NCBI GenBank assembly: GCA_027297745.1
Contig: JAPUHK010000052.1
Coordinates: 1 to 39,145 of the forward strand
Origin: Planctomycetota bacterium
GTDB taxonomy: Bacteria > Planctomycetota > PLA2
DNA: 39,145 nucleotides
Direction of reading: 5' to 3'
Part shown: one piece after another, positions 1-7,640 of the stretch
Numbering within the stretch: position 1 is the first letter of the stretch
Layout: each line of letters starts with the position of its first letter
The notes under the pieces: model-generated
Told to the model about the DNA's origin: nothing
The model's input: the letters and a program-made list of their open reading frames with translations, nothing else
Database searches by the model: none
Made by a program: the position numbers and the translations under genes

Positions 1-2
1 AC

Positions 3-2915
3 TTCCGCCTGAAGGAGACCGGGGTCAAGGACCTCGGCACGCTCGAGCTAGTGCCTGCGTTCGCCATTCGCGGCCGCGTCTACGACCCGCAAAAGCAACC
101 GGTGGCCGGCGCGCGCGTCGAGGTCATCGCGGGCGAGAGCCGCTCGCGCGGCCTCGACATACTGGCCATGATCAAACGCTTCGCGGAGAGCGCACCCGTG
201 CTCCACGCGGCGCGCACGGGCAACGACGGCGCCTATGAGATCCTGGTCCCCGGACCGGGCACCTATTCGCTGCGCGCCTGGACCGACGAGTGGGGCCAGG
301 AAACGGTCACCAACCTCAAGCTCGGCGCCGCACGCGACGGGGTCGACTTCTATCTGTTCCCCGCCATGGCCATCAGCGGCCGCGTGGTGGATCCGAACGG
401 AGCGCCCGTGCCCGGTGCGCTCCTCGCGGTGAGCACGCCCATGACCATGGTGCGCGGCGGCATCCCGAAGACGGTGGACGTGACCGACGCGGAAGGCGCC
501 TTCGTGCTGGCGCTCAACGACAGCGACGACTGCATGATCACGGTGGACGCCGACGGCTTCGCCTCGCACGCGGAGTCGGAGATCAAGGCTCCGCAGCACG
601 GGCTGGTGATCGAGCTCCAATGGGGTGCCGCGTTCCAACTGTTGGTCGTGGAAGCCGGCGAAGCCAAGGTGCCGGTGCCGGGCGCCGAGGTGATGGCCGT
701 CTACGGCGGCAGCCTGGCGACGGGCGTCACCGACGCGCGCGGGCGGCTGCTGCTGCCGCACATGCCCACCAAAGCCACGACGCGCGGCCTGGGCGGCGAG
801 TCCTTCGCCCTGATTCACGCCAGCGGCTTCGTGCCCAAGAGCATGAAGCTGAGCGGCGCCGTCTTGAAGGACGGCCTGATCGATGCGGGCACGGCGGAGC
901 TCGTGCGCGGCGGCGTCATCCGCGGCACGGTGCGCCTGCGCGGCACCGACGAAGCCGTGTCCGGCGCCAGCGTGCGCGCGCTCGGCGGACTGGACCAAGA
1001 GCTCGCTTTCGGCGGCGGCAACCGGGCGCTCTCGGACGCGCAAGGCAAGTTCGTGCTCAAGGGCGCGCCGCTTGGAGCCACCGCCATCCTCGCCACGCAC
1101 GAGGACCACCTCCCCGAAGCCGGGAACCTGATGCAGCAGCTCACGCGTATGGGCGTCGGGGACGGCAAAGGGCAGGGCCTGTTCAAGGACGGCGGTAGCG
1201 AGCTCGAGCAGGACGTCTACCTGACGCCTGCGGTGACGGTCGAGGGCATCGTGCGCGATCCCAACGGCAAGCCCGTAGCCGGCGCGGAGGTCGCGCTCGT
1301 CCTCGGTCAGAACAACCAGATGGCGATGATCGAGAGCTTCCTGCTCGGTCTGGACCGTACCGCCGTGACGGGCGCGGACGGCAGCTTCCGCATCGGGCAG
1401 CTGAAGCAGGACACGCCGATCGAGATCTTCGCGCGCCACCGGAACTTCGGACCCTCGGCGACGGAGAAGGTCACGCCGCCGCAAGAGGCGGTCGTGGACC
1501 TGAAGCTGGTCAAGCCCCTGAGCCTGGAGGGCAAGGTGCTGAACGAGGCCGGCGACCCCGTGGCCGGCGCCCGCGTCAATGTAAGCCGCAAGCAGGGCGG
1601 GGCACGCCGCAGCGGCTTCGGAAACAACCCCTTCCGCACTGACCAGGGCGAGACGCGCCCGGCGGTGACCGACGCGGACGGAAAGTATGTCCTGCACGGC
1701 GCGCCGACCGGAGAGCTCGAGGTCAGCGCGGAACATCCCTCCTATGTGCAGGAGAAGACGACCGTCAAGGCCGACATCGAGACCGGCTCCGTGCCCGTCC
1801 CGGACCTGACGCTGACGCGCGGCAACGTGATCGCCGGCAGGATCTTGGACGCGGACGGAGATCCTGTGCCGAACGCCTACGCTACCGCGAACCGGGTGCA
1901 TGCGGGGGTCCGCTCCGTCGTGGTGGCCGCAGACGAAGAGGTCATCGAGGAGGTCGTGGAGGAGAGCGCCGCCGCGGGCGGCGTCGCCGTCGATGACGGC
2001 GGCAAGGGACGCACCGTGGCCGGTGCGCGCACGGACCGCGACGGCAAGTTCGAGCTCGTGGGTCTAAAGCGCGGCAAGTACAACGTCGAAGTGCGCGCAC
2101 CGAACATGGCCTCAGCAAAGATCGAGGCCGAGGCGAACGGCCCGCCGCTGGAGATCCGGCTGCGCAAGGCAGCCAAGCTGGCGGGACGGGTCACGCACGG
2201 CGGGGAAGGGGTGGCCGGGGTGCAAGTCTCCGCGCGGCGCGAGGGCAGCTGGATCGAAGGGACGCGCACGGACGGCGAAGGCCGCTTCGAGCTCGGCGGA
2301 CTGCCTCCGGACGAGGCCATCACGCTGGTGCTCAGCCACTCCGAGTACAAAGAGATGCGCATCGAGGGCGTGCGCGCCGGCTCCGAGCCGGGCGATTACC
2401 GCCTCCAAAGGGGCGGCGTCATCTCCGGAACGCTGCTCGACGAGCAGAGCCAGCCGGTACGCGGCGTACGGCTCTCCATCCAGCCCCTGAACGCGGAAGG
2501 CAGCCATTCCTGGAAGCCCACCACGACCGACGCCGACGGGCAGTTCCGCTTCGCCGGGTTGGACTCGTACACCTACAAGATCCATCTGCAGAGCTCGGGT
2601 TGGATCCTCGAGGACACGCCGGAGGTCTCGCCCGGCGACCGCACCGTGCAGTTGCGGGTGTTCAAGGGGCTGAGTATCAGCGGCACGCTCATCGACGCGG
2701 CCGGCAACCCCGTCAAGGGACAGTGGATGATGGCCCAATCGGGGGACGGGAGCAGCGCCTCCAGCAGCACGAGCGAGGACGGGAGCTTCGAGATCCGGGG
2801 TCTGAGGCCCGGCACCTATACGGTCAAGGCGTGGGGCAACCAGATGGTCACGGCGGAGGTCACCGGCGTCGAGGCCGGTTCCACCGGCATCACCGTGCAG
2901 ACGTCACCCAAGTAG
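3..2915 (+). CDS. Carboxypeptidase regulatory-like repeat protein, 5' truncated
   Basis: The frame is open to the left edge, so the gene starts upstream; the listed GTG at 51 is probably internal. The 970 visible residues are about ten tandem beta-sandwich units. Each begins with a pattern such as I-x-G-x-V-x-D-P-x-G-x-P-V-x-G-A and ends with a D-x-D-G-x-F/Y-x-L strand. This is the carboxypeptidase regulatory-like (CarboxypepD_reg / SpaA-like) fold, which usually occurs in extracytoplasmic structural or adhesive proteins. No catalytic domain, transmembrane segment or sorting signal is visible in this part. A short acidic insert (EEVIEEVVEE) sits near residue 630. A signal peptide, if there is one, would lie outside the window. 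A role in surface or matrix structure is inference; the domain assignment is firm. Confidence 0.85.
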   Translation, partial: FRLKETGVKDLGTLELVPAFAIRGRVYDPQKQPVAGARVEVIAGESRSRGLDILAMIKRFAESAPVLHAARTGNDGAYEILVPGPGTYSLRAWTDEWGQETVTNLKLGAARDGVDFYLFPAMAISGRVVDPNGAPVPGALLAVSTPMTMVRGGIPKTVDVTDAEGAFVLALNDSDDCMITVDADGFASHAESEIKAPQHGLVIELQWGAAFQLLVVEAGEAKVPVPGAEVMAVYGGSLATGVTDARGRLLLPHMPTKATTRGLGGESFALIHASGFVPKSMKLSGAVLKDGLIDAGTAELVRGGVIRGTVRLRGTDEAVSGASVRALGGLDQELAFGGGNRALSDAQGKFVLKGAPLGATAILATHEDHLPEAGNLMQQLTRMGVGDGKGQGLFKDGGSELEQDVYLTPAVTVEGIVRDPNGKPVAGAEVALVLGQNNQMAMIESFLLGLDRTAVTGADGSFRIGQLKQDTPIEIFARHRNFGPSATEKVTPPQEAVVDLKLVKPLSLEGKVLNEAGDPVAGARVNVSRKQGGARRSGFGNNPFRTDQGETRPAVTDADGKYVLHGAPTGELEVSAEHPSYVQEKTTVKADIETGSVPVPDLTLTRGNVIAGRILDADGDPVPNAYATANRVHAGVRSVVVAADEEVIEEVVEESAAAGGVAVDDGGKGRTVAGARTDRDGKFELVGLKRGKYNVEVRAPNMASAKIEAEANGPPLEIRLRKAAKLAGRVTHGGEGVAGVQVSARREGSWIEGTRTDGEGRFELGGLPPDEAITLVLSHSEYKEMRIEGVRAGSEPGDYRLQRGGVISGTLLDEQSQPVRGVRLSIQPLNAEGSHSWKPTTTDADGQFRFAGLDSYTYKIHLQSSGWILEDTPEVSPGDRTVQLRVFKGLSISGTLIDAAGNPVKGQWMMAQSGDGSSASSSTSEDGSFEIRGLRPGTYTVKAWGNQMVTAEVTGVEAGSTGITVQTSPK

Positions 2916-3015
2916 GGGGCTGTCTGAGACATCGCCTGGGCGGACCGCGCGTACCATCGCGGGCTCACGGGGCGCCGCACCTGAACCCGGCGTCCCGGCT
3001 GGCCGATAGGAAGGC

Positions 3016-3510
3016 GTGCCCAAGATCCCGGACGCTCCGCTGCACCATGTCCACGACCTCCCGGAGGACCGGGTCGGGGATCCGCGCGAAGAGCAGGAGT
3101 GGTTCCAGCGCCTGCCCGAGCACGCAAAGGAGGAGATGCGCGAGCGCTGGCGTGGCCAGGAGCGGCACTTGGACCGGATCCGGCAGCGGAGCAAGGAGAG
3201 TATCGTGCGCTACGCAGTCGAGGGCGCAGCGATCCTGCCCCTGTTCGAGATCATCTTCTTCAGCCCCGGATGGGTGCGCTTCGGCGCTTCCATCATCGCC
3301 GGCGCCCTGATGGGCCTGGTCTGCGCGCTCACGCGCGCCGGCCAGTACCGCTACCTGCTGATCGGCCCGCCCTTCTTTCTGGGCATGCGCCTCTTGTTCG
3401 GCTTCGGGCCCTTCATCTTGGAGGCCTTCGGCGCGGTTCTCTACGTCTCGCTCAGCGCGCTGCTGGGGTTCAGCCACGATCTTCGGAAGACCGAAGGGCT
3501 GCCGGGCTAG
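3016..3510 (+). CDS. Small multi-pass membrane protein, unknown function
   Basis: This 164-residue protein matches no family I recognise. The first 60 residues are charged and rich in Glu and Arg (helical, cytoplasmic-looking). Three or four hydrophobic stretches follow, at about residues 65-82, 88-108, 113-131 and 133-153, so it looks like a small integral membrane protein. An in-frame TAG at 3007-3009 lies just upstream and limits the choice of start; GTG 3016 is the first usable one and has AGGAAGG directly before it, although the spacing is very short. A later ATG (EEMRERW) is possible. It lies between two unrelated-looking secreted-protein genes on the same strand. Confidence 0.55.
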   Translation: MPKIPDAPLHHVHDLPEDRVGDPREEQEWFQRLPEHAKEEMRERWRGQERHLDRIRQRSKESIVRYAVEGAAILPLFEIIFFSPGWVRFGASIIAGALMGLVCALTRAGQYRYLLIGPPFFLGMRLLFGFGPFILEAFGAVLYVSLSALLGFSHDLRKTEGLPG

Positions 3511-3657
3511 CGCGCCGCCCCCGCCGGGCACCCGCAGTTACAAGATCTTTACGCCGATCTGAACGCCTCGGGTCCGGTGTGCGTCTATACCTATGTAGAA
3601 GTACTGCGTAAACGCATCAGCACGGCAGGCCAAGGCTCCGGACCCATGGAGGAGAAG

Positions 3658-4215
3658 ATGAAGAAGAGCTCTTTCCGCCCGACCCGTCCGGCTCTTGCCG
3701 CCGCCCTGTTGTGCGCCGTCTGCTTCGCGGGGATGAGCGCGCTCAGCTGGGCGGAGGAGTCGCCGGCGACCACCGTGATACAGGTTCCGGAGCCGGTGCG
3801 CGCTTTGCGCTACCGCATCAAGATCTACGACTCGGAGCTGGCGGTGCTGCACAACAGCGGCCACTGGATCCGGGAGCTCTACTTCCCCGATCAGGGCGTC
3901 GTCTGCAACGTGGTCGTGGACATAGAGGCGACCGAGAAAGGCGAGCTGCACCGCTATCACCGCATGCACGCCTTCTACAGCCCGATTCGCAACAAGTACC
4001 GGCTGCAATTCCACGAGAAGGAGCGGACCGCACCAACCAAGGAGGTGTTGATCCCCTACGCCCGGGCTCAGCAGATCTTCGAGCTGGCCGAGCTGACCCG
4101 CCGCCTACGGCAGGCCGAGCGCACGCTCGGCGCGGCGGCCTCCGCTTCGGGCTTGTTGCGGGCGGAGGCCTGGGACGAGCCGAAGGCCGCAGCCGCACCT
4201 GAGAAGGAGAAATAG
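3658..4215 (+). CDS. Secreted protein of unknown function
   Basis: I chose ATG 3658 over the longer track ORF because GGAGG at 3648-3652 is well spaced before it. It also yields a clean signal peptide (MKKSSF, a hydrophobic stretch, then cleavage after SWA). The mature part, about 150 residues, is mixed alpha/beta with a strand-rich core (RYRIKIYDSELAVL, VVCNVVVDIEA) and a helical C-terminus rich in Ala, Arg and Glu that ends in a Lys/Glu tail. I recognise no domain. A hairpin (4216-4232) follows the stop immediately, suggesting the transcript may end there before the next gene. Confidence 0.6.
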   Translation: MKKSSFRPTRPALAAALLCAVCFAGMSALSWAEESPATTVIQVPEPVRALRYRIKIYDSELAVLHNSGHWIRELYFPDQGVVCNVVVDIEATEKGELHRYHRMHAFYSPIRNKYRLQFHEKERTAPTKEVLIPYARAQQIFELAELTRRLRQAERTLGAAASASGLLRAEAWDEPKAAAAPEKEK

Positions 4216-4232
4216 GGCAGGCCCTGCCTGCC
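4216..4232 (+). terminator. Stem-loop directly after the 3658-4215 gene
   Basis: GGCAGGC and GCCTGCC form a perfect 7-bp stem with a 3-nt loop, starting at the base after the TAG stop. No T-tract follows, so it could be a weak or factor-assisted terminator or an mRNA-stabilising hairpin. Confidence 0.4.
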
Positions 4233-4265
4233 GCCCGCGGTCCAAGGGGAGGCCGACTTGCGGGT

Positions 4266-4280
4266 GCTTGAGGTTCAAGC
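4266..4280 (+). other. Small perfect hairpin in the leader of the 4332 gene
   Basis: GCTTGA-GGT-TCAAGC forms a 6-bp stem with a 3-nt loop, 52 bases before the ATG at 4332. It could be a leader hairpin or an operator. Nothing else supports a specific function. Confidence 0.3.
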
Positions 4281-4331
4281 GCCTCCCAGCCGAGAGAGAA
4301 GAGAGCCGACCTCCTGCGGAAGGAGCATGTC

Positions 4332-5336
4332 ATGAAACGCCTGATCTGTCTGCTGCTGCTCGTCCCCCTGACCACCTGGGCGCAGGACGAGACCGAGAGT
4401 CTATCCACCGGGGAAGCCAAGGAGATCCGGCACCGTGTGACGCTGCGGGGTGGCAGCCGTCTCGTCGGAAGGCTCGAGCCGGCGCAGTGGCGCGTGACGG
4501 TCTACGGCAAGACGGCCAAGTTCGGCTCGCTCACGATCCCGGTCGACGAGATCCGGCGCATCCGCTTCGGACGCAAGGCCGACCCGGACCGCTTCCAGCA
4601 AGTGCGCACGCTCGTGGACTACCTGGCCAGCGCAGACCCGGACCGACGCGACTTCGCGCACGCGAAGCTGGCCGAGATGGGCCGCTTCGCCGCGCCCGAG
4701 CTGCAGAAGCAGTCCCGGGAGCACGAGGACCCGGAGGTCAAGCGGCGCGCCGCCGAGATCCTGAAGGAGCTCGAGATCCCCGAGGAGGAGTGGCTGCCCG
4801 ACGACGACCAGGTGCGCACGGCGCGCTTCAGCATCATCGGAACCGTGGGCGAGGAGACGATCAAGATCAACGTCGCGGAGCTCGGCACGGTCACGCTGGC
4901 GCGCAAGGACGTGATCGAGATCCGCGCCTACCAGTCGGGCCAGAACCATAGCCTCAAGGTCACCGGCGCCCACACGCACATCAGCCTGTGGCTCAAGACG
5001 GGCATCCAGATAAAGGGCAGGGCGGCACTGCGCATCTCGGCGGAGGGCCAGATCATGTTCCCGAACTGGAACAACATGCCCATGAACCCCGATGGCACCG
5101 CGAACATCGGCACGGTGAACGTGCATCCGATAGGCACCGTGCTCTACGGCACGCTGATCGGCCGCATCGGCGACTCCGGCCCGGTGTTCAAGATCGGGCG
5201 CTACTACATCGGCGACGCCCAAGGGCGAGGCGAGCTGCAGCTCGCGATCGCCGTCCAAGTGCGTAACCAGGCCGCCACGGGTGAATACAAGGTGCGGGTG
5301 CAGGTCGAAGAGGCCGGCGCCTTCTTCGACGACTAG
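4332..5336 (+). CDS. Secreted protein: Sm-like strand region, HEAT helices, LecA-like C-terminal domain
   Basis: ATG 4332 is preceded by AGGAG (4321-4325), 6 nt away, and starts a signal peptide (MKRLICLLLLVPLTTWAQ). Residues about 35-75 are beta-rich (LRGGSRLVGRLE, LTIPVDEIRRIRFGRK) and resemble the small Sm-like barrel found in many planctomycete secreted proteins. Residues about 90-150 form HEAT-like helices (DPDRRDFAHAKLAEMG, DPEVKRRAAEIL). A second strand-rich segment then repeats the first pattern (TARFSIIGTV...VTLARKDVIEI). The last 110 residues have the LecA/PA-IL-like beta-sandwich signature: W-x-K-T-G-I-x-I-x-G, then L-I-G-R-I-G-D-x-G-P-V-F-x-I-G, then a terminal strand. Family members bind galactose-type sugars or act as carbohydrate-binding modules; the ligand here is unknown. 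Confidence 0.7.
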   Translation: MKRLICLLLLVPLTTWAQDETESLSTGEAKEIRHRVTLRGGSRLVGRLEPAQWRVTVYGKTAKFGSLTIPVDEIRRIRFGRKADPDRFQQVRTLVDYLASADPDRRDFAHAKLAEMGRFAAPELQKQSREHEDPEVKRRAAEILKELEIPEEEWLPDDDQVRTARFSIIGTVGEETIKINVAELGTVTLARKDVIEIRAYQSGQNHSLKVTGAHTHISLWLKTGIQIKGRAALRISAEGQIMFPNWNNMPMNPDGTANIGTVNVHPIGTVLYGTLIGRIGDSGPVFKIGRYYIGDAQGRGELQLAIAVQVRNQAATGEYKVRVQVEEAGAFFDD

Positions 5337-5368
5337 ACTGTGTTTCGAAAACCACCTGGATTCGCCCG

Positions 5369-5472
5369 GCACCAAAGCCGCCATGCCCGGACGCTCTTCC
5401 AGAGGCCGCATTCGAGAGGCCGACTAGCTTCGGCCTGCACTAAAGCCGTCGTGCTTGGGTGCTCCTTCTAGA
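5369..5472. repeat. Degenerate ~35-bp direct repeat between convergent genes
   Basis: 5369-5403 and 5437-5472 share GCAC-T/C-AAAGCCG at the 5' end and GCTC-x-TTC-x-AGA at the 3' end, with about ten differences between. They lie in the 215-bp gap between two convergent genes, on either side of the 5417-5436 hairpin. No ORF is present in this gap. Confidence 0.35.
5417..5436. terminator. Candidate bidirectional hairpin between convergent genes
   Basis: AGGCCGA and TCGGCCT form a perfect 7-bp stem with a 6-nt loop (CTAGCT), between the + gene ending at 5336 and the - gene ending at 5552. The position suits a shared terminator, but there is no T-run on either strand. Confidence 0.35.
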
Positions 5473-5551
5473 CGACTCTCATGCAGTCGCCGCTCCGGCA
5501 CCCCTTCCGCGGGAAGCCCCGTGACCACGACGGCGGGGAGGAGCAGCGCGC

Positions 5552-6538
5552 TCATTCGGCGCTGCCCGAGAGCGCGGGCGCGTCGCGCTTGGGCGTGGGT
5601 CCGGTCAGCCACACGAAGTCGGCGTAGCGGCGGGCGAAGTCCGCCGCGGGCGGCGGATCCTTGTCGACGCCGATCGGGATCACGATCGAGTACGGCTTGC
5701 CGTTGCGGCGGAAGGCGCGGCCCGGGATGCCATAGCGGTTGGCCAGGTGGCCGTGGCCCGCCAGCACGACGATCTGCCCGCGCTGGGGGGCGGTCCGGAA
5801 CCAACGCACGACGCTGTCCGCCATGACGTCGTCCCACAGGCACATGACGAGGTAAAAGCGCTCGAACGCCGCAGCCTTCTGCTTCTCAGTCATGGGGGTC
5901 TTGGGCTTGTCACCTTTGGGGGTCGGGTGTCCCTCGCCGTAGACCGACTTCAAATAGGCGCGGTGCTGCGCGTCGTCGGTGTAGAGCGCCGGCAAGGTCC
6001 TGCGCACGTCCTCCGGCACGGCATCGAGGCCCCCCTTGCTGACCAGCTTGCGGGTCTCCTGCTCGACATTGAGCGCGATCACGGGAATCCGCTTGTCGCG
6101 TGCGAACTTCAGGATCGGACGGTACAGCGCGAAGTCGTGTCCCCAGCGCTTCTTCCACTCGCAGCGCTCCAGCAACTCCTGCTCGCCGATGCGGCCCTCG
6201 ACCCAGTCGTCGAGCACCGGCTGGAACCGGCGCTGGAACATCTCCATGCCGATCCCGTGCAGGTTTTTCTTCTCGAAGAGCGCCTCGAGGATGCGCAGCT
6301 GGATCTCGTGGTGCTCCGGATTGGTGTGCGACTCGCCGAGGTAGACCACCTGCGCCTTCGCGAGATCTTCGAGCATGTCGTCGAAGCCGGTCTCACGCGA
6401 CGTGCGGTAGATGTCCCCCGTTACGGGCTGGGGCTGCAGCGGCGGCGGCGCCTCGCGGGCCGGGGCTTGCCGCTCCTCTTCTTTGGCGGGAGAAGAGCAG
6501 GCGGCCAGCAGCAGCAACCCCAGAAACGAACGCGGCAT
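5552..6538 (-). CDS. ChaN-family (haem-binding uptake / Tiki-like) lipoprotein
   Basis: ATG at 6538 gives a short lipoprotein signal (MPRSFLGLLLLAAC, lipobox Cys14) and removes a 22-residue upstream extension in the track ORF that has no signal character. The body carries the ChaN/Tiki (PF04187) pattern: V-V-Y-L-G-E-S-H-T-N-P-E-H-H-E-I-Q near residue 60, then G-I-G-M-E-M-F-Q-R, a long helical middle, and I-V-V-L-A-G-H-G-H-L near the end (residue ~270). In this superfamily the conserved Glu/His residues bind haem or metal, and some eukaryotic relatives are metalloproteases. The length (328 residues) is typical. A TAGAAT box lies 8 nt before the ATG with no Shine-Dalgarno, suggesting a leaderless transcript. 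The gene is divergent from the DUF3179 gene. Confidence 0.88.
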   Translation of the reverse strand: MPRSFLGLLLLAACSSPAKEEERQAPAREAPPPLQPQPVTGDIYRTSRETGFDDMLEDLAKAQVVYLGESHTNPEHHEIQLRILEALFEKKNLHGIGMEMFQRRFQPVLDDWVEGRIGEQELLERCEWKKRWGHDFALYRPILKFARDKRIPVIALNVEQETRKLVSKGGLDAVPEDVRRTLPALYTDDAQHRAYLKSVYGEGHPTPKGDKPKTPMTEKQKAAAFERFYLVMCLWDDVMADSVVRWFRTAPQRGQIVVLAGHGHLANRYGIPGRAFRRNGKPYSIVIPIGVDKDPPPAADFARRYADFVWLTGPTPKRDAPALSGSAE

Positions 6539-6546
6539 GGCGGCGT

Positions 6547-6552
6547 ATTCTA
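6547..6552 (-). promoter_or_regulatory. -10 box of the ChaN-family gene (leaderless)
   Basis: TAGAAT on the minus strand, 8 nt before the ATG at 6538, with no Shine-Dalgarno between. A start site at or next to the ATG is implied. The spacing matches five other genes here. Confidence 0.5.
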
Positions 6553-6581
6553 TCCGCGGCCCACAAATCCTTCCGCAAAGC

Positions 6582-6606
6582 TGCACGCTCGCGTGCAGGT
6601 GCACGC
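6582..6606. promoter_or_regulatory. Three alternating 7-bp half-sites in a divergent promoter region
   Basis: TGCACGC (6582-6588), its exact reverse complement GCGTGCA (6591-6597) and TGCACGC again (6600-6606) are separated by 2 bp each, so half-sites recur every 9 bp in alternating orientation. The outer pair with the middle one forms two mutually exclusive perfect palindromes. The element lies between the divergent ChaN-like and DUF3179 genes, centred about 49 bp before the DUF3179 start, where an activator or repressor would act. The regulator is unknown. Confidence 0.5.
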
Positions 6607-6630
6607 CGCGGCGGGAACCCGGGGCAGGGT

Positions 6631-6636
6631 TAGAAT
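6631..6636 (+). promoter_or_regulatory. -10 box of the DUF3179 gene (leaderless)
   Basis: TAGAAT ends 6 nt before ATG 6643, with no Shine-Dalgarno between. The expected start site coincides with the ATG. No good -35 is visible, which would fit activator dependence on the adjacent palindromes. Confidence 0.5.
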
Positions 6637-6642
6637 CCCGGC

Positions 6643-7626
6643 ATGACGCGACGCGCGACCCTCGCCGCCCTGCTCCTGCTCAGCGCCGGAGTCTCGTCTG
6701 TGGCCGAAGAGCAAGAGGACGTCAGCGCCTTCAAGCTGCGCACGCACGCGAAAGAGGTGAAGGCGGCCATCGACACGAAGGAGGTCCTCGAGGGCACCAG
6801 CGAGCGCGAGCCGAAAGACGCGATCCTCGCCATCTGGGACGCGCAGTCCATTCCTGCCAAGCAGGCCACCGGGCTCGCGCCCGAAGACGAGGTCTTGGGG
6901 GTCGTCGTAGGCAAGCAGGCGCGCGCCTATCCGATGAAGATCCTCGACCGCCACGAGATGGTGAACGACGTGCTGGGCGGGCGGCCGATCGCCCCGAACT
7001 ACTGACCCCTCTGCAACTCGGCGGTCAGTTTCGACCGCCGCGTCGACGGCAGGACCCTCACGCTGGGCGTTTCCGGCTACCTGTACCGCAGCGCGGTCCT
7101 GTACTACGACCGCGAGACCGAGACGTTCTGGTCGCAGATGACGGGGGCCGCGGTCGTGGGCCCGCAGACCGGCAAGCAGCTCAAGTGGATCGACTCGGAG
7201 GTCACCACCTGGGGGGATTGGTTGCGGAGGTATCCGCAGACGACGGTCTTGAAGCCTCCGTGGGGTTGGAGCAAGTACCAGCGCAACATGTACGCGGGCT
7301 ACCGCCGCTCGTCGCGCACCTGGTTTCCCCTCGGCAACGCCACGAAGCACTATCTGTTCAAGAAGTATCCCAAGAAGTCGCTGGTGACGATCGTCAAGCG
7401 CAACGGCAAGGCCTACTGCTACCCGCACGAAGCCTTCGACGGCACGATCGAGGACCGGGGCTTGAAGCTCACGCGCCGGGACAAGCGCGTCGAGGTGAAG
7501 GACGCGCAGGGCAAGTCCGTGCCGGCCATGCAGGCCTATTGGTTCGCCTGGTGCGCGTTCTACCCGGATGGCGTCGTCTACGACCCGACCCGCAAGGGTC
7601 CTTCCGCCCCGCCTTCCGGCGGCTAG
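6643..7626 (+). CDS. DUF3179 family protein, candidate selenoprotein (in-frame TGA at 7003-7005)
   Basis: The ORF track splits this into 6643-7005 and 7138-7626, but both are in one frame, and 7006-7137 is also open and codes for family sequence. The join gives 327 residues: a signal peptide (MTRRATLAALLLLSAGVSSVAEE), then the DUF3179 core (R-A-Y-P-M-K-I-L-D-R-H-E-M-V-N-D, G-G-R-P-I-A), the TGA at codon 121, then P-L-C-N-S-A-V-S-F-D-R-R-V, F-G/L-G-V-S-G-Y-L-Y, F-W-S-Q-M-T-G-A-A-V-V-G. In DUF3179 proteins this position is normally Cys in Y-C-P-L-C/T. TGA in place of Cys, with Cys124 kept, gives U-P-L-C, a redox-type UxxC. A SECIS-like hairpin lies at 7019-7040. The function of the family is unknown; its Cys/Trp-rich core suggests redox or metal chemistry. 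The alternative is a nonsense mutation or sequencing error (TGC/TGT to TGA). Confidence 0.8.
7006..7050 (+). promoter_or_regulatory. bSECIS-like hairpin just after the in-frame TGA
   Basis: CGGCGGTC (7019-7026) and GACCGCCG (7033-7040) form a perfect 8-bp stem closed by the 6-nt loop AGTTTC. The loop starts 22 nt after the TGA and has G at its second position. As I know the bacterial SECIS rules (stem-loop within the coding region, G in the first two loop bases, loop roughly 16-37 nt after UGA), this fits. It may still be a chance hairpin in GC-rich DNA. Confidence 0.55.
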
Positions 7627-7640
7627 GGGCGGGCCAGGCC

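Noticed and set aside
48-1901. 617-residue minus-strand ORF opposite the repeat protein
   Set aside because: It is rich in Arg, His and Val with no domain pattern, and mirrors the GC-rich codons of a convincing + strand gene. It is an antisense shadow.
6643-7005. Independent 120-residue truncated gene as listed in the ORF track
   Set aside because: The family sequence continues in the same frame straight after the TGA, so the two ORFs are treated as one gene.
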